NCBI RefSeq assembly: GCF_020424085.1 | Contig: NZ_CP080203.1 | Location: 2,852,001-2,916,000 of the forward strand | Source: Mycetocola spongiae | Lineage (GTDB): Bacteria; Actinomycetota; Actinomycetes; Actinomycetales; Microbacteriaceae | Length of the DNA stretch: 64,000 nucleotides | Reading direction: 5' to 3' | Shown: piece after piece, positions 33,086-41,468 of the stretch | How positions within the stretch are numbered: the first letter of the stretch is position 1 | How the letters are laid out: each line of letters opens with the position of its first letter | Translations under genes and position numbers: made by a program | The notes under the pieces: model-generated | Told to the model about the DNA's origin: nothing | Seen by the model: only the letters and a program-made list of their open reading frames with translations | Database searches by the model: none

Positions 33086-33113
33086 TTCCGGCGGTCGTAG
33101 ACTGTTGGTCCAC

Positions 33114-33166
33114 GGCGCGCAATAACCTCGCCGGTTATTGCGCGCCGGTTATTGCGCGCCGGTTTT
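33114..33166 (+). terminator. Terminator with a duplicated 3' arm
   Basis: GGCGCGCAATAACC (33114-33127) pairs perfectly over 14 bp with GGTTATTGCGCGCC (33133-33146), 5-nt loop. The same 14-mer is repeated directly at 33147-33160 and is followed by GGTTTT (33161-33166). Either copy can pair with the single left arm. Confidence 0.75.
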
Positions 33167-33189
33167 GTGCGTCACGAAAGGCCCCCCAG

Positions 33190-34101
33190 ATGGATATGCA
33201 AACGCTCGTGGATGATATCGCTGCCTATGCCGGGGCGGCCGCGCCCGCGGGAACCGTGGCCGATTATATTCCCGGGCTCAGCCGCGTGGACCCCGATCGC
33301 TTTGGCATCGCCGTGGCCATGAACTCGGGCGAGGTATATACCGCCGGGGACGCCGATATTCCCTTCTCCATCCAGAGCATCTCGAAGCTGTTTACGCTGG
33401 CCCTCGCGCTGGATGAGGACGGCGACCGGCTGTGGACCCGCGTGCATCGGGAACCCTCGGGTACCCCGTTTAACTCGCTGGTGCAGCTGGAGACCGAGGC
33501 CGGGATCCCGCGCAATCCGTTTATAAACGCCGGGGCGCTTGTGGTCACCGATCATCTCCTGGACACCGCGGGGGACGTGCGGATGCGGCTGCTGAACCTG
33601 CTGCGTACCGAGAGCGGAAACTCCGAGATTTCCGTGGACCCCGCGGTATTCGCCTCCGAGCGCGAGACCGGGCATCGTAATGCCGCCCTCACCCACTTCC
33701 TGGCGAGCATGGGCAATCTGCGCGGCTCGGTGCTGGAGGTGCTGGAAACCTATTTTTGGCAGTGTTCGCTGGAGATGAGCTGCCGCGATTTGGCGCTCGC
33801 GGGCGGCTTTTTGGCGCGCGGCGGAGTGGGGGCCGACGGGGGTGCGGTGCTCGCCCCGCGCCAGGTGAAGCGCATCAACGCGATCATGCTGACCTGTGGC
33901 ATGTACGATGCCGCGGGGGACTTCGCCTATCGCGTGGGCCTGCCCGCCAAGAGCGGCGTGGGTGGCGGAATCCTCGCCGTGATCCCGGGGCGCTGCACCA
34001 TCGCGGTATGGGGTCCGCGCCTGGATCGCTCGGGTAATTCGGCGGCGGGTATCGCGGCCCTGGACGAGTTCACGAGCCGCACCGGCTGGTCTATTTTTTA
34101 G
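33190..34101 (+). CDS. glsA: Glutaminase A
   Basis: A 303-residue serine-dependent glutaminase. The beta-lactamase-like catalytic motif SIQSISK (Ser/Lys pair, about residues 60-66) is present, with NPFINAGALV, the conserved ETGHRNAA and the C-terminal KSGVGGGILAVIPG. It converts glutamine to glutamate and ammonia in the cytoplasm. Start ATG 33190 is chosen with AAAGG upstream; ATG 33196 is close. It overlaps the 3' end of the convergent transporter gene by 11 nt. It may supply glutamate from material released by the M20 hydrolase. Confidence 0.93.
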   Translation: MDMQTLVDDIAAYAGAAAPAGTVADYIPGLSRVDPDRFGIAVAMNSGEVYTAGDADIPFSIQSISKLFTLALALDEDGDRLWTRVHREPSGTPFNSLVQLETEAGIPRNPFINAGALVVTDHLLDTAGDVRMRLLNLLRTESGNSEISVDPAVFASERETGHRNAALTHFLASMGNLRGSVLEVLETYFWQCSLEMSCRDLALAGGFLARGGVGADGGAVLAPRQVKRINAIMLTCGMYDAAGDFAYRVGLPAKSGVGGGILAVIPGRCTIAVWGPRLDRSGNSAAGIAALDEFTSRTGWSIF

Positions 34102-35074
34102 GCCCGCGGATCAGCCGCGGGACGAGCCGCACATACAGCGGCATCCCGATCAGCTCCACGAGGGTCTGGGTGACCACCACAAGCGCCGCGAGGGCCAGCG
34201 GCTCGGGCAGTGCGAGGGCCAGCGGAAGCACCACCAGCGAGTTGCGGGTGGCGCCGCTGAAAATGATCGCGCGGCGCCCGGGCACATCCAGCCGCGCGGC
34301 GCGGGAGATCAGCGCGCCCACGGGCAGCATGATCAGCAAAAATCCGAGGAACACCGGCAGCACGGCGCTCAGCTCGCCCAGGTGGGCCCCCACCGCGGCG
34401 CTCTGCGAGGCCACCACCGTGAGCAGCGTGAGCATCATCAGCGGCACCATCGCCGACCCCGCCGCCCCGATCAGGGCGCGGCCGGCGCTCCCGGGTCGCC
34501 CGCCCCGGGAGGCCGCCCACTGCGTGGCCGCGGCCAGCAGCGCGGGCAGCAGGATCAGCACCACGAGTGCCTCCAGGAACGGGCCGGGCTCGATCCGCAC
34601 CGCCCCGGGCCCGGCAAAGAGCGGCAGGAGCACGGGCAGCGCAAGCGCCTGGGTCAGCATGAGGAGCGGGGCGGCGGCCAGGAGCCGATCCCGCGCACCC
34701 CCGGCCAGCGCGGTGAACGCGATCACATAGTCCACACACGGGGCCAGCAGCACCAGCAGGGCGCCCATAAGGAGCGCGGGGGAGTCCGCGAGCGGGCGGG
34801 TCAGCAGCCAGACCACCGGCGGAACCGCGAGGAAATTCACCGCAAGAATCGCGAGCATAAAGCGCCAATCGCGCAGCGCCCTCCCCAGCCGGGCGAGCGG
34901 CACCGCGAGAAACGTGGCATACAGCAGCAGCGCGATGATCGGCGACAGCAGCGGCTCCAGCGCGGGGCCCAGCGCCGGAATACCCCATCCCAGGGCGGCA
35001 CCGGCGGCGATGGCCGCCAGGCACAGCGGAACCTGGTGGGCCTCGAGGCGGGCAAGCCGGGCGTGAATACTCAT
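34091..35074 (-). CDS. Bile-acid:sodium symporter/arsenite exporter-like (BASS/ACR3 superfamily)
   Basis: A 327-residue membrane protein with about ten helices. It carries ALEPLLSPIIALLLYATFLAVPL early, the half-site motif LLAPCVDYVIAFTALAGG mid-protein and FSGATRNSLVVLPLALALP late. These resemble the crossover region of ACR3/BASS proteins. Actinobacterial copies are often labelled arsenic resistance, but no arsR or arsC is present here, so the substrate could equally be an organic anion. I use ATG 35074; the frame remains open upstream without homology. Divergent from the AraC gene. Confidence 0.78.
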   Translation of the reverse strand: MSIHARLARLEAHQVPLCLAAIAAGAALGWGIPALGPALEPLLSPIIALLLYATFLAVPLARLGRALRDWRFMLAILAVNFLAVPPVVWLLTRPLADSPALLMGALLVLLAPCVDYVIAFTALAGGARDRLLAAAPLLMLTQALALPVLLPLFAGPGAVRIEPGPFLEALVVLILLPALLAAATQWAASRGGRPGSAGRALIGAAGSAMVPLMMLTLLTVVASQSAAVGAHLGELSAVLPVFLGFLLIMLPVGALISRAARLDVPGRRAIIFSGATRNSLVVLPLALALPEPLALAALVVVTQTLVELIGMPLYVRLVPRLIRGPKK

Positions 35075-35177
35075 GTTCGTCCAGCGTAGCGGCCCGGGAC
35101 GCCGATACACCGTCGGTAACTTCCGGCCCCGGATCGGGTATATTTGCCCGACGTAACGGCAACCGGACGGAGAGATC

Positions 35178-36161
35178 ATGCACGCCGATTCCCCCTCCTC
35201 CGGCGGCCCAGCGAGCGGCACGGGACATCGCGAGTATCCGGCCCGCCCCGCCGGCCCCGAGCCCGCGGAACCGGGGGACCCCGGGACCGCGGTGGGGCTC
35301 TGGGGTGTGCCCGCGCTTGCCCCGGAAAACCTCGTGCGCCCGGTCGAGGACTGGCCCGAGGACCATCGTTTTGTCCCCGAGGGATGGACGCTGTCCACCA
35401 AGCGCTATGCGAGCGAGGACTCCCGCCGCGTCTGGGGGCTGGGCACCCATGTGGAGCATGAACTGCTGTGGTCCGGCGGCGGCACCATCACGGTGGAGGC
35501 CGATGGCCGGCTGTGGATGGTCCCGGCGATGCTGGGCATCTGGATCCCCGCCGGAATGCCCCACCGGGTGCGCGCCGACCGGGGTGCGCTCAGCTATGCC
35601 ACGTTTATCGACCCGCGCCGCCGCGATTTCCCGTGGACCGGCGTGATGGGCATTAACGTCAGCGGCCTGCTGCGTGAACTCCTGCTCTCCAATCGCCGCG
35701 ATGAGATGCCCGATGCGCGCCGCCGCGTGATCCAGGATCTCGCGGCGGAGCTGATCAGCCCCGTGGTCTCCGATTCCCTCGATATTCGCCTCCCCACCAC
35801 CGCCTCCCTGCGGGTGCTCGCCGAGACGATCCTCGCCGATCCCGCCGATGATGCCACCACCGAGCAGTGGGCCGCGCGCCTGGGCGTGAGTGGGCGCACC
35901 CTGACCCGCGCCTTTAATCGCGAGACCGGGCTGAGCCTGACCCGCTGGCGCATCCTGGTGCGGGTGCGCGCGGCGCTCCTGGATATCGCCGCGGGCCGCC
36001 CGGTCACGGCCGTGGCCGCCCGGCTGGGATATGCCAACCCGTCCACGTTCATCGACCTCTTTCGCCAGGTCACCGGGCATACCCCGGCGGCCTATTTCAG
36101 CTCCTTCGCCGATATTCACGGCGTTCATCGCGAGGTATCCCGCGATGATTCGTCCGGATAA
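35178..36161 (+). CDS. AraC-family regulator next to siderophore uptake genes
   Basis: A 327-residue regulator with a low-complexity Pro/Gly N-terminus, a cupin-like sensor (about residues 75-150, HVEHELLWSGGGTITVEADGRLW split, with IWIPAGMPHRV) and two C-terminal helix-turn-helix units (EQWAARLGVSGRTLTRAFNRETG and VAARLGYANPSTFIDLFRQVTGHTP). It precedes the binding-protein genes by 121 nt in the same direction. AraC proteins near siderophore systems often act as siderophore-responsive activators, so that is the likely role. Start ATG 35178 with GGAGAG upstream. Confidence 0.87.
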   Translation: MHADSPSSGGPASGTGHREYPARPAGPEPAEPGDPGTAVGLWGVPALAPENLVRPVEDWPEDHRFVPEGWTLSTKRYASEDSRRVWGLGTHVEHELLWSGGGTITVEADGRLWMVPAMLGIWIPAGMPHRVRADRGALSYATFIDPRRRDFPWTGVMGINVSGLLRELLLSNRRDEMPDARRRVIQDLAAELISPVVSDSLDIRLPTTASLRVLAETILADPADDATTEQWAARLGVSGRTLTRAFNRETGLSLTRWRILVRVRAALLDIAAGRPVTAVAARLGYANPSTFIDLFRQVTGHTPAAYFSSFADIHGVHREVSRDDSSG

Positions 36162-36206
36162 CGGAACCTGTTGTCCACATAACTCGGAACACTCCGCCTA
36201 CTCTTA

Positions 36207-36225
36207 TGAGGTAAGCCTTGCCTAT
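36207..36225. promoter_or_regulatory. DtxR/IdeR-type iron box 1 of the siderophore locus
   Basis: TGAGGTAAGCCTTGCCTAT fits the actinobacterial iron-box consensus and lies 58-76 nt before the start of the first binding-protein gene. Expected to repress under iron sufficiency. Confidence 0.8.
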
Positions 36226-36282
36226 CTGGGCGCGGATATCCCCCTCCGCAGATCCCGGTTTTCCGCGGGCAGAATGAGTGAA

Positions 36283-37293
36283 ATGAGAGTGGTTATTGTG
36301 TTGTCTTCCCGATCCCTGACCGCGGCGCTCGCCGCGGGCCTCGCCATGGTCCTGGGCCTATCGGCCTGCTCCGCGGGCCCCGATTCCGCCGCGGCCGGTG
36401 ATATTAAAACCCGCACCGTAACCGATGCCGCGGGCACCGTGGAGGTTCCCGAGGATCCGCAGCGCATCGTCTCGGTGGATTTCTACTCTCCCGCGATGCT
36501 GCTGGATCTGGGTTATACCCCGGTGGCCGTGGTGGAGGGCTTTGGGGTGGACGATCCCGATCTGCGCCCGACCCGCTATCACGAGGCCCTGCGCGATGCC
36601 CCCACGGTGGGCATGTTTTATGACGTGAATATCGAGGCGGTGCTCGCGGCCAAGCCGGACCTGATCCTCGCCGAGAATCGCTTCATGCAGGACGGCCAGC
36701 TGGATCGCTTGAAGAAGATTGCGCCCGTGGTGCAGATCGACGGCAGCGGGCCCGATGCCTGGCGTGAGCGTGCCCGTTTTGTGGCCGCCGCCGTGGGGAA
36801 GGACGCCGAGGCCGCCGCGCAGGAGGCCGAGTTTGATGCCCGTGCGCAGCGGGTCCACGAGGAATACGCGGATATCCTCGCGACCAAGACTTTCGCGGTG
36901 CTTAATGAGCGCGATGACTATAGCAATTGGAGCACCTACCCCGCGGGCCACTTCTATGTGCCCACCTGGGACTCGATCGGCGCCACGATGCGCGAGGCCA
37001 CCGCGGCCGAGCCGGATCCGGAAACCCCCAATATGCACGTCTGGCTGCCGATGGAGCAGCTGGGCCTGGTGGGTAACGCCGATATCATCATCGTCTCGCG
37101 CGGCGAGGGTGACGAGGACTTCGGGCGGCGCATGGCCGGGAACGCGATCTGGGAGAACCTCCCCGCCGTGACCGCGGGCCTGGTATTCCAGGATGTACCG
37201 GCCGCCACGATCTCCTCCTTCACCTGGGGGCTGGATGACCTCGCCTCGGTGGAGACGATCCTCGCCGAGGTGCGCGCGGCCATCAACCGCTAG
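36283..37293 (+). CDS. Ferric-siderophore binding lipoprotein (FhuD/FepB type), copy 1
   Basis: A type-III periplasmic-binding-fold lipoprotein of 336 residues from ATG 36283; ATG 36274 and GTG 36298 are in-frame alternatives. The lipobox LSAC gives a lipid-anchored mature protein. The core has VTDAAGTVEVPEDPQRIVSVDFYSPAMLLDLG and an EAVLAAKPDLILAE segment typical of the family. It captures a ferric siderophore outside the membrane for the FecCD permeases downstream. Copy 2 follows after 135 nt and is clearly paralogous, but each has its own iron box and they may differ in ligand. Confidence 0.92.
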   Translation: MRVVIVLSSRSLTAALAAGLAMVLGLSACSAGPDSAAAGDIKTRTVTDAAGTVEVPEDPQRIVSVDFYSPAMLLDLGYTPVAVVEGFGVDDPDLRPTRYHEALRDAPTVGMFYDVNIEAVLAAKPDLILAENRFMQDGQLDRLKKIAPVVQIDGSGPDAWRERARFVAAAVGKDAEAAAQEAEFDARAQRVHEEYADILATKTFAVLNERDDYSNWSTYPAGHFYVPTWDSIGATMREATAAEPDPETPNMHVWLPMEQLGLVGNADIIIVSRGEGDEDFGRRMAGNAIWENLPAVTAGLVFQDVPAATISSFTWGLDDLASVETILAEVRAAINR

Positions 37294-37359
37294 GCATCGG
37301 GACGTGTTGTGCCGGTTTTGTCCAGTTACCGGCACGACACGTCCACAAAACCTGATGCC
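37293..37359 (+). terminator. Long stem-loop between the two binding-protein genes
   Basis: GACGTGTTGTGCCGG (37301-37315) pairs with CCGGCACGACACGTC (37329-37343), 15 bp with one G-U wobble; outer bases GGCATC (37293-37298) pair with GATGCC (37354-37359). It starts at the stop codon of copy 1 and is probably a terminator or mRNA-stability element, though it lacks a terminal T run. Confidence 0.6.
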
Positions 37360-37375
37360 GACGGCCGTAGAGTAA

Positions 37376-37394
37376 TTAGGTAAGGCTAGCCTCC
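37376..37394. promoter_or_regulatory. DtxR/IdeR-type iron box 2 of the siderophore locus
   Basis: TTAGGTAAGGCTAGCCTCC matches the iron box consensus in its left half and centre. It is 35 nt before the GTG of the second binding-protein gene, so that gene and the downstream operon have their own iron-regulated promoter. Confidence 0.8.
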
Positions 37395-37428
37395 TTTTAT
37401 TCGAGCAGTCATCCCCAGAAAGCACCCC

Positions 37429-38430
37429 GTGATTCCGTCTTCTCTCCCCACCTCCCCGCGCCGCCTCGCGGTAGCCCTCGGCCTGAGCCTTACCCTCCTG
37501 GCCGGCCTCGCCGCCTGCTCGGGCACCGCGGCCCCCGAGTCCCAAATCCCGACCCGCACGATCACCGATATCGCCGGCGAGGTCACCATCCCCACCGACC
37601 CGCAGCGCATCGTCTCGGTGGATTATTATTCCCCCGCGATGCTTGTGGACCTCGGCATCAAGCCCGTCGGGGTGGTGGAGGGCTTTGATAGCGATGACCC
37701 CAATACCCGGCCCGATCGCTATCGCGCGGCCCTCGCCCAGACCCCCACCGTGGGCACCTATTATGAGCTGAATATCGAGGCCGTGCTTAAGCAAAAGCCC
37801 GATCTGATCCTCGCCGAAACCCGCTTCCTGGGCGATGGCGAATTGGACCGCCTGAAAAAGATCGCGCCCGTGGTGCAGCTGGACGCCGCCGGGAAGGACG
37901 CCTGGATGGCGCGCAGCGTAATGATCGGCGATGCCGTGAATAAGCGGGCAGAGGCCGAGGCCCAGCAGGAGGAATTCCTCGCCCAGGCCGCCGTGGTCGC
38001 CGCCGAGTATCGGGACGTTCTCACGGAACACAGCCTCGCGCTCTTCACCGCAAATATGGACGAAACCGAGTGGGCCACCTATCCCTCCGGCCACTTCTAT
38101 GCCCCGGTCTGGGATGCGCTAGGAGCCCGCTTCCGCGAGTTCACCGAGGGCGAGGCCCCCGAGATTCCCGGATCGGTCAGCACCTGGCTGCCGCTGGAAC
38201 AGATGGGCAAGCTGAATAATGCCGATATCATCGTCTACCCGTATGTCCTGGACGATTTTATTGCGGCCCAGTCAGGGAACGCGCTGTGGACCGGCCTTCC
38301 CGCGGTGGAAAACGGGCTGGTCTTTAAGACCATCCCCGCGGCCGTGACCTCCTCCTTCGCGTGGGGCAGCGATAACCTCACCGATATCGTTCCCCTCCTC
38401 GATCAGATTCGCGCGGCCCTGAATAAATGA
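37429..38430 (+). CDS. Ferric-siderophore binding lipoprotein (FhuD/FepB type), copy 2
   Basis: A 333-residue paralogue of the preceding gene, GTG start. Signal ends LAGLAACSG with the lipobox Cys. Conserved blocks shared with copy 1 include DPQRIVSVDYYSPAML, RLKKIAPVVQ, WATYPSGHFYAPVWD and TWLPLEQMG. Its stop overlaps the siderophore-interacting protein start (ATGA, 38427-38430), so it heads the transport operon. Divergence is concentrated between about residues 130 and 180, which could change ligand preference. Confidence 0.92.
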   Translation: MIPSSLPTSPRRLAVALGLSLTLLAGLAACSGTAAPESQIPTRTITDIAGEVTIPTDPQRIVSVDYYSPAMLVDLGIKPVGVVEGFDSDDPNTRPDRYRAALAQTPTVGTYYELNIEAVLKQKPDLILAETRFLGDGELDRLKKIAPVVQLDAAGKDAWMARSVMIGDAVNKRAEAEAQQEEFLAQAAVVAAEYRDVLTEHSLALFTANMDETEWATYPSGHFYAPVWDALGARFREFTEGEAPEIPGSVSTWLPLEQMGKLNNADIIVYPYVLDDFIAAQSGNALWTGLPAVENGLVFKTIPAAVTSSFAWGSDNLTDIVPLLDQIRAALNK

Positions 38431-39200
38431 GCACCACGGTGACCACCCGGCAGACCTATTTCCGCCCCCGCGTGAGCGCAAAAACCTGGCTGACGCCCGG
38501 CATGATTCGCATCACCCTGAGCGATCCGAGCCTATGTAGCTTCCCCGGAACCGGCATCGGCGACGAATATGTGCGCGTACACTTCCCGTTTCCCGATGGC
38601 GAGCTGCCCACCCCCGCGGTGGACGCCGAGGGTAATTGGACGTATGCGCCGGGGCGGTATCCGCCGGTGGCACCGTATACGCTGCGCCGCCATGACGCCG
38701 CCGCGGGGGAGATCGATATCGATTTTGTGATGCACGAGCGCGGGGTTGCCACCGAGTGGGCGCGCGGCGTGGACGTGGGCGGGGAGGTGGCCTTTGGGGA
38801 ACCCCGCGGCCTCTTTGCCCCGCCCGCGGGCGCCACCGATCTGGTATTTCTCACCGATGCCACCGGGCTGCCCGCCCTGGCCCGCCTGCTGGAACAGCTA
38901 TCCCCCGGGACGCGCGCCCGCTGCATCGTGGAGGTTGCCGAGGAGAGTCACCGTCAGGTGCTGTCCTCCCCGGCGCGCCTCGGCGTGGAGTGGCTCGTGG
39001 GCAGCGGCAACGGAACCGGCCTGCCCTCGGGCCTGACCGCGGCCGTGGCGCGGCTGGATCTTGCCCCCGGCAGCTATCTCTGGGTCGCGGGGGAGGCGGG
39101 CGAGCTTAAGGCCACGCGCCGCCACCTCAAGCGCGAGCGCGGATATGACCCCGAGGGCCATAAGGTCATCGGCTATTGGATCGACGAGGCCGCCGAATGA
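38427..39200 (+). CDS. Siderophore-interacting protein (NADPH-dependent ferric-siderophore reductase)
   Basis: A 257-residue SIP-family flavoprotein. The FAD-binding part has PPVAPYTLRRHD (RxYTxR-like motif, about residues 82-91) and the NADPH part has ATDLVFLTDATGLPALARLLEQL (about 133-152) and SYLWVAGEAGELKATRRHLKRERG. It reduces Fe(III)-siderophore in the cytoplasm to release iron. ATGA overlaps at both ends couple it to the binding protein and to the first permease. A second SIP is cut by the right window edge. Confidence 0.92.
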   Translation: MSTTVTTRQTYFRPRVSAKTWLTPGMIRITLSDPSLCSFPGTGIGDEYVRVHFPFPDGELPTPAVDAEGNWTYAPGRYPPVAPYTLRRHDAAAGEIDIDFVMHERGVATEWARGVDVGGEVAFGEPRGLFAPPAGATDLVFLTDATGLPALARLLEQLSPGTRARCIVEVAEESHRQVLSSPARLGVEWLVGSGNGTGLPSGLTAAVARLDLAPGSYLWVAGEAGELKATRRHLKRERGYDPEGHKVIGYWIDEAAE

Positions 39201-40351
39201 GCACGCAGCCCCCCGTCCCCACCCTGAGTTTCATGACCCGTCCCGGTCCGACACAGACAACCAACGCGGGGGAGTCTCTGAGCGGACCGGGGCGTACCCC
39301 GCCGGCCACGGGCCTGGGCGCCACCCCCGAGGACGGACCGCGCGGTCTCGTGCGCTCCACCGGGGGACGGCTCCTGGGGCTTCTTATCGTGGCCATCATC
39401 CTGGTGCTGGTAGCGATTGCGAGCCTCGCGTTTGGGTCCAAAACCATCGACCCGGCCGTGGTGTGGAGTGTGCTGCTGCGCGGCGACGGCTCCGAGGACG
39501 CCTATATCGTGCGCGATATGCGGGTGCCGCGCGCCGCGCTGGGCCTGCTGGTGGGCGCCGCCCTCGGCGTCTCCGGCGCTCTCATCCAGGCGCTCACCCG
39601 CAACCCCCTCGCCGATCCCGGAATCCTCGGGGTGGGTGCCGGGGCGAGCTTCGCGGTGACCATCGGCGCGGGTTATTTTGGTATCACCGCGGTCTCCGGC
39701 TATATCTGGTTTGCGTTTATCGGCGCGATGGCCGTGACCGTGCTGGTATATGCGCTGGGCTCGGTGGGCCGCGCCGGGGCCACCCCCATCCGGCTCACCC
39801 TCGTGGGTGTGGCGCTTGGTGCGCTGCTCTCCGGAATCTCCATGGGCATCACGCTGCTGAATCCGCAGACGCTGGATAAGATGCGGATGTGGGGTGCCGG
39901 CTCGCTCTCGGGACGCGGCTGGGATGTGATCCTCACCGTGGCGCCGTTTATCGCGCTGGGCCTGCTGCTCGCGCTGATGAGCGCGCGGCCGCTCAACGCG
40001 GTGGCGCTGGGGGATGACCTGGCCCGCTCGCTCGGCGCCAATATTATCCGCACCCGCATCCTTGTGATCATCGCGGTCACGCTCCTGGCCGGTGCGGCCA
40101 CGGCCGCCGCCGGGCCGATCGGTTTTGTGGGCCTCATGGTTCCCCATGCTGTGCGCTGGCTGGTGGGCCCCGATCAGCGCTGGATCATGCCCTATACCCT
40201 CCTGTGTGCGCCCATCCTGCTGCTGTTCTCCGATGTGCTGGGCCGCGTGGTCCTGGCCCCTATGGAGCTTCAGGTGGGTATCGTCACCGCGTTTGTGGGC
40301 GCCCCCGTGCTTATCGGGCTGGTGCGCCGAGCCAAGATCAGTGGACTCTAA
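39197..40351 (+). CDS. FecCD-family siderophore permease 1
   Basis: A 384-residue membrane protein with a hydrophilic N-terminal extension of about 60 residues and about nine or ten helices. Family marks are RLVGAALGVSGALIQALTRNPLADPGILGVGAGASF-type sequence (about residues 110-145) and AAAGPIGFVGLMVPHAVRWLVGPD (about 300-323). It pairs with the following permease to form the channel for ferric siderophore. ATG 39197 overlaps the reductase stop. Confidence 0.93.
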   Translation: MSTQPPVPTLSFMTRPGPTQTTNAGESLSGPGRTPPATGLGATPEDGPRGLVRSTGGRLLGLLIVAIILVLVAIASLAFGSKTIDPAVVWSVLLRGDGSEDAYIVRDMRVPRAALGLLVGAALGVSGALIQALTRNPLADPGILGVGAGASFAVTIGAGYFGITAVSGYIWFAFIGAMAVTVLVYALGSVGRAGATPIRLTLVGVALGALLSGISMGITLLNPQTLDKMRMWGAGSLSGRGWDVILTVAPFIALGLLLALMSARPLNAVALGDDLARSLGANIIRTRILVIIAVTLLAGAATAAAGPIGFVGLMVPHAVRWLVGPDQRWIMPYTLLCAPILLLFSDVLGRVVLAPMELQVGIVTAFVGAPVLIGLVRRAKISGL

Positions 40352-41419
40352 ATGACAAAACTTCTCCCCGCCCCGGGCCGCGTGGATTTTGGCCGCCGCG
40401 GCCTCACCTCGCGCACCCGCTACTGGCAGCTGCGCTTTGACCGGCGCACGGCCATCGTGACCACGATCATCGCCCTGGCCACGCTCGGGGTCTTCCTGTG
40501 TTCCCTCGCGTTTGGCGATTTTGAGGTGGCGATGGACGAGGTCATCCGGGTATTGCTGGGCGGCGGCGATCCGGCCAACCGCATGGTGGTCCTGGAGTGG
40601 CGGCTGCCGCGCGCGCTGCTGGCCATTGTGCTCGGCGCCGCCCTGGCGCTCTCGGGCGCGGTCTTTCAGTCCCTGACCCGTAATCCGCTCGGCTCCCCGG
40701 ATATCATCGGCTTTTCCACGGGGTCCTATACCGGGGCCCTGATCGTGATCCTCCTGGTCGGGGGCGGCTATTATCAGGTAGCGCTCGGCTCGCTGCTGGG
40801 CGGAATCGCCACCGCGGGCATCGTTTATGTGCTGGCCTGGCGCGGGGGAGTGCAGGGCTTCCGGCTGATCATCGTGGGGATCGGCGTCTCGGCGATGCTC
40901 GCCGCCGTGAATACCTGGCTGATCCTGCGCGCGAGCCTGGACGATGCCCTGATCGCCGCGGTCTGGGGCGCGGGCTCGCTCAACGGGCTGGGCCTGGATA
41001 AGCTCTGGCCCGTGCTGATCCTCTCGGCGATCATCATTCCCGTGGTGCTCGCCCACGGCCCGACCCTGCGCCAGATGGAGCTCGGCGATGATGCCTCCGC
41101 GGCCCTCGGGGTCTCCGGCAATCGCTCCCGCCTGATCCTGGTGGTGCTGGGTGTGGCCCTGACCGCGCTGGTGACCGCGGCCGCGGGCCCGATCGGATTT
41201 GTCTCGCTGGTGGCCCCGCAGCTCGCGCGCCGGCTCACCCGCTCGGCGGGCGTCTCGCTGCTGCCGGCAGCGGTGATGGGCGCGTTCCTGCTGGCGCTCG
41301 CCGATTTTGCCGCCCAGCGCCTGTTCTCGCCCACGGTGCTCCCGGTGGGTGTGCTCACCGTGTCGATCGGCGGGTTCTACTTCCTCTGGCTCCTGGTGCG
41401 CGAGGGAAAAAAATCCTGA
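40352..41419 (+). CDS. FecCD-family siderophore permease 2
   Basis: A 355-residue partner permease. The ATG directly follows the previous TAA with no gap. Family marks are GAALALSGAVFQSLTRNPLGSPDIIGF (about residues 92-118) and AAAGPIGFVSLVAPQLARRLTRSAG (about 273-297). With permease 1 and the ATPase downstream it completes a BtuCD-type importer. The product is somewhat shorter at its N-terminus than permease 1. Confidence 0.93.
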   Translation: MTKLLPAPGRVDFGRRGLTSRTRYWQLRFDRRTAIVTTIIALATLGVFLCSLAFGDFEVAMDEVIRVLLGGGDPANRMVVLEWRLPRALLAIVLGAALALSGAVFQSLTRNPLGSPDIIGFSTGSYTGALIVILLVGGGYYQVALGSLLGGIATAGIVYVLAWRGGVQGFRLIIVGIGVSAMLAAVNTWLILRASLDDALIAAVWGAGSLNGLGLDKLWPVLILSAIIIPVVLAHGPTLRQMELGDDASAALGVSGNRSRLILVVLGVALTALVTAAAGPIGFVSLVAPQLARRLTRSAGVSLLPAAVMGAFLLALADFAAQRLFSPTVLPVGVLTVSIGGFYFLWLLVREGKKS

Positions 41420-41468
41420 TGCGCCGCGCCGCCTCCCCGTTTTCACCCTCGCCCTCGAAGGACCCGTC

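Noticed and set aside
34091-35074. Arsenic resistance operon
   Set aside because: The transporter belongs to the right superfamily but no arsR, arsC or related gene adjoins it, so I do not claim arsenic transport.
34098-36128. A 676-codon open frame on the minus strand
   Set aside because: It runs antisense through the AraC gene and, in a shifted frame, through the transporter gene; low-complexity Gly/Arg/Ala composition and no domain. High GC produces such shadows.
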